NCBI GenBank assembly: GCA_000775715.1
Contig: JRWQ01000008.1
Span: 310,001-374,000 of the forward strand
DNA: 64,000 nucleotides
Direction of reading: 5' to 3'
Source of the DNA: Vibrio tubiashii
GTDB taxonomy: Bacteria; Pseudomonadota; Gammaproteobacteria; Enterobacterales; Vibrionaceae
The notes under the pieces are model-generated. The model saw only the letters and a list, made by a program, of their open reading frames with translations, searched no databases and was not told the origin of the DNA. Numbering within the stretch: the first letter of the stretch is position 1; each line of letters opens with the position of its first letter. Positions 58,783-64,000 of this stretch are shown one piece after another. Both the position numbers and the translations under genes were made by a program.

Positions 58783-60093
58783 ATGAACAAGACGCGTCTG
58801 TTTCAAAAATCGCTGCTAGCAGTGACAATCGCAACCGCTACTTTAGCTTCGCAGCAAGCTCTCGCTGCCGGCTTCCAACTTAACTCTCAATCAGCAACTG
58901 GTCTAGGCCGTGCATTTGCTGGTGACGCTGTTATTGCTGATAACGCTTCTGTTATGTCACGCAACGCAGCAGCAATGTCTCTCTTTGACCGTACTGAAAT
59001 CTCAGTTGGTTTTAATGTTATTGATTCAAAAGTAGAAATTAAAGATCCTACTTACACCCAACCCCCAGCAGCTGGTGGAAGTGTTACTTCACTAGACAAT
59101 ACTACTAATGATGCTACTTCAGTTGTTCCTAACCTTTATCTTCTTCATCCAGTAAATGACCAATTTGCTGTTGGTTTGGGTATCTACTCAAACTTCGGTA
59201 CAACAAATGAGTTTGATGATAGTTGGGGAGCAAAAACAGGTGTAGTAGCTGGTAGCACAGTAGTACCTGGGGCAGATGCATTTGGCGGTGTAACTAATGT
59301 AACTACTACTAACATTTTACTCGCTGCTTCATACCGTATTAATGAGCAGTGGAGTATTGGTGGTGGCCTAGATATTATCTATGGCGAAGGTGAACTAAAA
59401 CGTCAATCGGAAATGAACGTTTTGGCAGCACCTGGAACAACAACTACGCAACAACTAATGGATATTGATGCTTCCGGTTGGGCTGTCGGCTTTAACTTAG
59501 GTACAGTGTTCGAATTGGATGAAAACAACCGTTTCGGTCTAAGCTACCACTACAGCCCTGAAAAAGAGGTGAGCGGTACAGTTTCTTACCAAGGCAACTC
59601 AAATATCGGCGATCTTAAAATCCCACTCCCAGATATGTTTGAGTTCTCCGGTTACCACCGCATTGAAGATTCTTCTTTCGCAGTACACTATAGTGTGCAA
59701 TGGATTGGCTGGAGTGCTTTCGATCGCCTTGCAACAACCAACGGCACGGTAATTAAAGAGTACAAATGGAAAGACACTTTCCACTACGCTATCGGTGGTA
59801 CTTACTACGTAAATGAAAACTGGGAAGCGCGTATCGGCTACATGTACGATGAAGGTGTACAAGACGAACTAACTTCAGTATCTGTACCTGACTCTGATCG
59901 TCAGTGGTTCTCTGCTGGTGCGACTTACCACATCAATAAAGATCAAACAGTCGACCTTGGTTTCACTTACCTAATAGGTAAAGACAAACAAGTAAACGAC
60001 ACAATTGGTACAGCACCAGCTCAAGTCAAACTAGACACGACGACTAAAGCATCAGCTATCCTATTCGGTGCTCAATACACACACCGTTTCTAA
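58783..60093 (+). CDS. FadL-family long-chain fatty acid transporter (first paralogue)
   Basis: A 436-residue outer-membrane FadL-type protein: signal peptide ending at ALA (about 29), mature N terminus AGFQLNSQSATGLGRAFAGDAVIADNASVMSRN, and a C-terminal barrel ending QYTHRF with terminal Phe. FadL imports long-chain fatty acids through a lateral opening. The family NPA motif after the hatch segment is NAA here (SRNAAAMS). AAAAGGA precedes the ATG. Confidence 0.92.
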   Translation: MNKTRLFQKSLLAVTIATATLASQQALAAGFQLNSQSATGLGRAFAGDAVIADNASVMSRNAAAMSLFDRTEISVGFNVIDSKVEIKDPTYTQPPAAGGSVTSLDNTTNDATSVVPNLYLLHPVNDQFAVGLGIYSNFGTTNEFDDSWGAKTGVVAGSTVVPGADAFGGVTNVTTTNILLAASYRINEQWSIGGGLDIIYGEGELKRQSEMNVLAAPGTTTTQQLMDIDASGWAVGFNLGTVFELDENNRFGLSYHYSPEKEVSGTVSYQGNSNIGDLKIPLPDMFEFSGYHRIEDSSFAVHYSVQWIGWSAFDRLATTNGTVIKEYKWKDTFHYAIGGTYYVNENWEARIGYMYDEGVQDELTSVSVPDSDRQWFSAGATYHINKDQTVDLGFTYLIGKDKQVNDTIGTAPAQVKLDTTTKASAILFGAQYTHRF

Positions 60094-60112
60094 TTTAAGC
60101 TAACAACTACAG

Positions 60113-60143
60113 CAAAAGGTCAGCTTCGGCTGACCTTTTTATT
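60113..60143 (+). terminator. Terminator after first FadL gene
   Basis: AAAAGGTCAGC / GCTGACCTTTTT stem with a TTCG tetraloop and T-run. Confidence 0.93.
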
Positions 60144-60421
60144 TACCACTAACCTCTTTATCTCACTCTACTTTTCTTTTACTGGTCTTACCTTTTCGCT
60201 TTTTTGAGCGCACAGCTGTACATATATCGCCCTTTTGATGCTACATGTGTTCGCCGAAAAGTTAGAACATTTCATTAACAAGCAGAATTAAAAACTGCCA
60301 TATATCATTTTTGAAAGATATTAGTTCAAAAACAGTTTATACACTGTTTTAAATTTTTAAAGTAATAACTCTAACTCTATCATCGTTCGACGCCAATAAA
60401 ATCAATTCAGCGAACAACATA
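60144..60421. other. Intergenic region between the two FadL genes
   Basis: About 280 bases with AT-rich sequence and no ORF. It must carry the second FadL gene's promoter. I see no strong Shine-Dalgarno before that ATG and no FadR-type palindrome. Confidence 0.4.
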
Positions 60422-61729
60422 ATGAGAACTAATATAAAACTTTTATCCCTTGCGGTAGCAAGCGGACTGATAATGACGCCTACAACCATTAATGCTGCGG
60501 GCTTTCAGCTTGCAGAATATTCAGCGACAGGTCTCGGTCGTGCGTACGCTGGTGAAGCTGCTATGGCAGACAATGCAAGCGCGCAGTGGCGCAACCCTGC
60601 GATGCTAACGTACCTTGAAGGCACTCAAATCTCTACCGGCGCGATTTACGTTAACCCAAACATTGACGTTAACGGTAGTGTAGATGGTTCTAAGTCTCTA
60701 AACCCTGCGCTTCCAACAACAGAAGCAAGCTCAAGCGATTTTGCTAACGATGCCATTATTCCCAACCTTTACATCTCCCACCGTTACTCAGACAAACTCG
60801 CAGTTGGTTTCGCGCTAGGTACTAACTACGGTATGGAAACTAATCTAGGTAATGACTTTGCAGCCTCTCACTTCGGCAACGAGGCTAGTGTGACAACAAT
60901 GGAAGCAAACCTGAACCTAGCATACAAACTCGCCGACTCCGTAAGTGTAGGCGGTGGTGTTCGCTATGTTATGGGAGAGGGAAGTTTTGGGGCAAAAACA
61001 CCTACAAATAACCTCGTTTCTCCAGGAAATGTAACAACCTTAAAATATATGGAAGGTGACGACACTTCTTGGGGCTGGCAAGTGGGCACAGCCTGGCAGA
61101 TCAACCAAGACCACCGTATTGGTTTTGCATACAAGTCAGAAGTTGAGCTAAACCTTGAAGGTTATGCAACGGGAATGGGTTTTAGCCCTGCTCTGGCAAA
61201 TGCACGCGATAACGGTTCTATGGCACTTGCACTTCCAGCAACAGCAGAACTGGCTAGTTTTCACCAATTGAACGACAAGCTGGCAATCCACGCGAGCATC
61301 AACTGGACTGATTGGAGCAGCTTCGAGAAGTTAGAAGCACAGCTGGACACATATGGCACGAAGATGGTCAAGGTTGAAAACTGGGAAGACAACTACCGCT
61401 TTGCTGTTGGTGCAACTTACCAAGTGGACTCTAAACTAGCTGTACGCACTGGTGTTGCTTACGATACATCAGCAGTAAGTGACAAAAACCGTACTATCAC
61501 TATTCCTGAAACCGATCGTACTTGGCTAAGCTTTGGTGCATCTTACGAGTTTACGAAGCAGTTCTCACTTGACGGTGGCCTAACTTACATCATTGCTAAA
61601 GACGCAAGTATTGTAGAATCTCGCGGATATTCTTCTGACGATGCTGCTCAAAATGTCGCAGGACAATTTACTGGCGAAGTATCAGGCAACGTTTGGCTAA
61701 TTGGTCTACAGGCGAATTACACTTTCTAA
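60422..61729 (+). CDS. FadL-family long-chain fatty acid transporter (second paralogue)
   Basis: A 435-residue FadL paralogue of the preceding gene: signal peptide MRTNIKLLSLAVASGLIMTPTTINA, mature AAGFQLAEYSATGLGRAYAGEAAMADNASAQWRNPAMLTYL with intact NPA, barrel ending LQANYTF. Same structural blocks (IGGG/VGGG before the loop, WTDWSSFE matching WIGWSAFD), so the pair arose by duplication. It ends in a strong terminator shared with convergent mlaA. Confidence 0.92.
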   Translation: MRTNIKLLSLAVASGLIMTPTTINAAGFQLAEYSATGLGRAYAGEAAMADNASAQWRNPAMLTYLEGTQISTGAIYVNPNIDVNGSVDGSKSLNPALPTTEASSSDFANDAIIPNLYISHRYSDKLAVGFALGTNYGMETNLGNDFAASHFGNEASVTTMEANLNLAYKLADSVSVGGGVRYVMGEGSFGAKTPTNNLVSPGNVTTLKYMEGDDTSWGWQVGTAWQINQDHRIGFAYKSEVELNLEGYATGMGFSPALANARDNGSMALALPATAELASFHQLNDKLAIHASINWTDWSSFEKLEAQLDTYGTKMVKVENWEDNYRFAVGATYQVDSKLAVRTGVAYDTSAVSDKNRTITIPETDRTWLSFGASYEFTKQFSLDGGLTYIIAKDASIVESRGYSSDDAAQNVAGQFTGEVSGNVWLIGLQANYTF

Positions 61730-61748
61730 GTCGTATCGACGATAGAAA

Positions 61749-61787
61749 TTAAAAAGGCTTGTTTCATTGCGAACCAAGCCTTTTTGC
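61749..61787. terminator. Bidirectional terminator between second FadL gene and mlaA
   Basis: AAAAAGGCTTG / CAAGCCTTTTT stem with a 13-base loop. Confidence 0.88.
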
Positions 61788-61801
61788 TGATAGTGCGAAC
61801 G

Positions 61802-62557
61802 CTAGAAATCTTCTAGATATTCATCTAAAAAGTCTTCTTCGTCAGCGTTAAAAGTTTCTTGTTCTATTTCAGCATTGAAGTCTTGACGCTGAAGATAGGC
61901 ATCACGCGCGACTGCATATGGGTCTGGAGAGCGTTCAAGCATCACTTCTTGATTCACGAGTGCAGCACGACTTTCCATTCCCTCTAATGCCCATTTACCT
62001 AAGCCTGCCCAAACGTTTAGGAACGATAAAGGTATGTAGGTTTGATCAACAAAGTCTGCGGTTTCTCTAACCGTCCATGGACCGTATCCGGGAACCATTA
62101 CATAAGGGCCATTGCCTACACCATAGTGCCCTACTGCATCGCCAAAGGTTTTCTCATTATGATCGGTAATACCCGCCTCTGAAGCGACATCAATAAGCCC
62201 AACTAAACCAATAGTTGAGTTAATCCAAAAACGGTTAAAGTGATCAAGTGCCTTGCCTCCATTACCCATGATTAGGTTGTTAATCATGCTAGCAGGCTCA
62301 TCCAAATTACTTAGAAAGTTACTAATCCCGCTACGAATCGGCGTAGGAACATAATTAACATAAGCGAGAGAGACCGGACGAACGAAATAAGGGTCTAAGT
62401 AGTCATAGTTAAGCGCCCACATTGAGCGGTTAAAACTCTCAAATGGATCATTTACTTGCGGTTCATTGAATGCAGAATCGTCTTTAGGCGCTGACGCACA
62501 CCCACCTAGCCCAAGGACTAGAAACAACATCCATATCTGCGGTTTGATTGTTCTCAT
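61802..62557 (-). CDS. mlaA: Phospholipid-binding lipoprotein MlaA (VacJ)
   Basis: The outer-membrane lipoprotein of the Mla lipid-asymmetry pathway, 251 residues from the ATG at 62557. Lipobox LGLGGC, then NDPFESFNRSMWALNYDYLDPYFVRPVSLAYVNYVPTPIRSGISNFLSNLDEPASMINNL and FGDAVGHYGVGNGPYVMVPGYGPWTVRETAD, all diagnostic. Length equals E. coli MlaA (251). Upstream in-frame ATGs (62572 and beyond) lie in or before the terminator of the ccm operon and are rejected. mlaBCDEF are not nearby. Confidence 0.92.
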   Translation of the reverse strand: MRTIKPQIWMLFLVLGLGGCASAPKDDSAFNEPQVNDPFESFNRSMWALNYDYLDPYFVRPVSLAYVNYVPTPIRSGISNFLSNLDEPASMINNLIMGNGGKALDHFNRFWINSTIGLVGLIDVASEAGITDHNEKTFGDAVGHYGVGNGPYVMVPGYGPWTVRETADFVDQTYIPLSFLNVWAGLGKWALEGMESRAALVNQEVMLERSPDPYAVARDAYLQRQDFNAEIEQETFNADEEDFLDEYLEDF

Positions 62558-62572
62558 TATTATTTTGTCCAT

Positions 62573-62604
62573 AAAAAAGGCCGGTAATACTACCGGCCTT
62601 CGCG
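62573..62604 (-). terminator. Terminator after ccmI, directly upstream of mlaA
   Basis: AAGGCCGGTA / TACCGGCCTT stem followed by TTTTTT on the minus strand. It ends only about 16 bases before the mlaA ATG. Confidence 0.9.
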
Positions 62605-62620
62605 TATCCATAATCAATAC

Positions 62621-63841
62621 TTATTCGAATTGACTATCAATTACAACTTCAACTGGTTCACCCATTCTAACCACTTCGCTCTCGCCAAACCAGTCCCCTT
62701 GTTTAGTAGCGACGTTGCCATCACTATCTAGACGAACTCGCACTATTAAGGACTCAAGTGAAGAGAGTTTTCTCTGTTCAATCATACTGTTACCATCATC
62801 TAGCACCACCGTGCGTGGGAAGGAACCTAGCGGATATCTTGCTGCGGCAACTGGCATGGGTGAGCCATCTGCAGTATGCACGGTTACAATCAGAGCCGCA
62901 TCTGGGTCGGCGCTCACATTGTCGGCAACAGCGATAGTCACAGCGACAGACTTACCTGTACCAATTTTCTGGCCCATCTGTTTCTGCGCATTTTCGATAC
63001 TACGAGACAACATTTCATAGCGGCTATCTTGTGGACCGATCATCTGTTGCATCGCACGCCAATATCGAACTGCCGCAGGATAATCCTTACGTTCATACGA
63101 ATCAAATGCCAAAAGTGAGAACACGCGTAAATCAACATAATCCTGCTGAACCAACTGCCCCAGTAAGCGGCGCGCTTTATCTTGGTCAGTATCGTCTTGA
63201 GATAACATCAATGCCTGCGCGTAACCAAGCATCACGTCAGGGTTATCCGTTTCTAGGTTATACGCTTTTTTCATTGCCCCCACGGCAGTAGCAACATCAC
63301 GATTAGCAAGTGCAATGCGCCCTAGTAGTAGCCAGCCGGTTGAATCCTCAGGCTGGTAGTGAAGACGAGTGCGAAGAGCTAATGTGAGATCTTGCATTTC
63401 GTCATCGCTCAGCGTCGCACCTTCAGGAGACATTAGTTTTTTTGACAGGGCAGGTAAGTTGGCACTAACTTCTTGCCATCTCATTACGTCTTCAGATGCA
63501 CCGAACTTGAAGTAGAGGCCGTAAGACATTCCAATAACCAATAGCGCTGAGGGTACAACCACCGCCCAAGACGATACCTTACTCTCTTGTTTTACAGATT
63601 CGCTGTCAGGGATATCATCAAGCAGAGACTGTTTCAGATCTTCGATTAGCTCTTGTTGGTTTTCAACTAAACCTTCGTCTGTCTCCTCCTCCAACTCTTC
63701 CAAGCGATCTTTGTAAAACGCTTTGTTGAGTTCATCACGAAGCTCGTCGTCAATGTTCGACTTCTTGTTGATAAAAGGTAGTGCAATCAACAGCACGCTG
63801 ACTACAACTAGAATGACAGAAGCTATCCAAAATAGTGTCAT
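62621..63841 (-). CDS. ccmI: Cytochrome c biogenesis protein CcmI
   Basis: The 406-residue protein has two membrane segments (about 2-22 and 92-112) separated by an acidic coiled cytoplasmic loop, then a periplasmic TPR domain (about 140-300) and a C-terminal beta domain. CcmI brings apocytochrome c to the CcmFH heme-ligation complex. It overlaps the stop of ccmH (TAATG). Confidence 0.93.
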   Translation of the reverse strand: MTLFWIASVILVVVSVLLIALPFINKKSNIDDELRDELNKAFYKDRLEELEEETDEGLVENQQELIEDLKQSLLDDIPDSESVKQESKVSSWAVVVPSALLVIGMSYGLYFKFGASEDVMRWQEVSANLPALSKKLMSPEGATLSDDEMQDLTLALRTRLHYQPEDSTGWLLLGRIALANRDVATAVGAMKKAYNLETDNPDVMLGYAQALMLSQDDTDQDKARRLLGQLVQQDYVDLRVFSLLAFDSYERKDYPAAVRYWRAMQQMIGPQDSRYEMLSRSIENAQKQMGQKIGTGKSVAVTIAVADNVSADPDAALIVTVHTADGSPMPVAAARYPLGSFPRTVVLDDGNSMIEQRKLSSLESLIVRVRLDSDGNVATKQGDWFGESEVVRMGEPVEVVIDSQFE

Positions 63842-64000
63842 TACTGCTTATCTCCATCATTCTTTTCATTAAGTAGCGCTTTTAAACGCGCCTCTTTTTC
63901 CTCATCCCACTGCTGCCCTTTTTCAACAGTAGTGGCTTTATTTTTACGACTACGAACGAAGATAAAGCCAAAGCCAAATAGCACTACAGCAATAGGGCCA
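63841..64000 (-). CDS. ccmH: Cytochrome c maturation protein CcmH (partial, C-terminal end)
   Basis: The last ~53 residues of a short CcmH: a membrane segment (GPIAVVLFGFGFIFVRSRKN) and a basic/acidic cytoplasmic tail ending NDGDKQ. The stop TAA (63841-63843) shares its last base with the ccmI ATG. The CXXC thioredoxin-like motif of CcmH lies outside the window. Identified by context and topology. Confidence 0.8.
   Translation of the reverse strand, partial: GPIAVVLFGFGFIFVRSRKNKATTVEKGQQWDEEKEARLKALLNEKNDGDKQ

Overview
The window reads as a piece of a Vibrio main chromosome. This rests on protein identity and gene order: a TfoY gene behind a cyclic-di-GMP riboswitch, an AphB-type LysR regulator, fadI-fadJ next to an ECF sigma factor, DUF3379 and FadL genes, DUF2860 and DUF2989 proteins, aat-bpt-infA, and yeaC-msrB-gapA-yeaD. 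The sequence is moderately AT-rich and gene-dense. I found no rRNA, tRNA, insertion sequence, prophage, integron or CRISPR array. Many genes end in clear hairpin/U-tract terminators.

Layout. 1-9.8 kb: the 5' part of cmoM, elyC, divergent torR/torD, purR, c-di-GMP riboswitch plus tfoY, a VTT membrane protein coupled to a DUF2007 zinc-ribbon protein, an alpha/beta hydrolase, and the glycogen pair glgC-glgA. 10-21 kb: a membrane protein with a ruined GGDEF domain, topA, yciN followed by an 8-bp tandem repeat and a GC-rich palindromic element, then aroA, aat-bpt-infA, tdk and cysS. 21-31 kb: ppiB, lpxH, an EAL-HDOD protein, ychJ, yeaC, a DUF2989 lipoprotein, msrB, gapA, yeaD, a chemoreceptor and rlmA.

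31-38 kb is an iron region: a ChaN-like lipoprotein with a likely Fur box, then a divergent AraC regulator / periplasmic Fes-type esterase / TonB receptor cluster with a second Fur box, the usual layout for catecholate siderophore use. 38-45.6 kb: an MscS channel, two small cysteine-cluster proteins, and an RstAB-like two-component pair followed by a DUF2860 outer-membrane protein and a lipoprotein that looks like a peptidase-S41 fold without its catalytic half.

45.6-52.5 kb: recR-ybaB-dnaX (dnaX keeps the E. coli-type frameshift signal that makes gamma), apt, a DUF454 gene behind an unlisted 43-codon small membrane ORF, an RssB-like regulator and aphB. 52.5-62.6 kb is a lipid-centred stretch: a nitroreductase, fadI-fadJ with a FadR-like site, a candidate small RNA with its own promoter and terminator, ECF sigma plus DUF3379, two FadL paralogues and mlaA. 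The window ends inside the cytochrome c maturation operon (ccmI and the 3' end of ccmH).

Most of this is ordinary core chromosome. The least explained items are the candidate sRNA beside the ECF/FadL locus, the two-component/DUF2860/pseudo-S41 cluster, the 43-aa ORF upstream of the DUF454 gene, and the repeat element between yciN and aroA.
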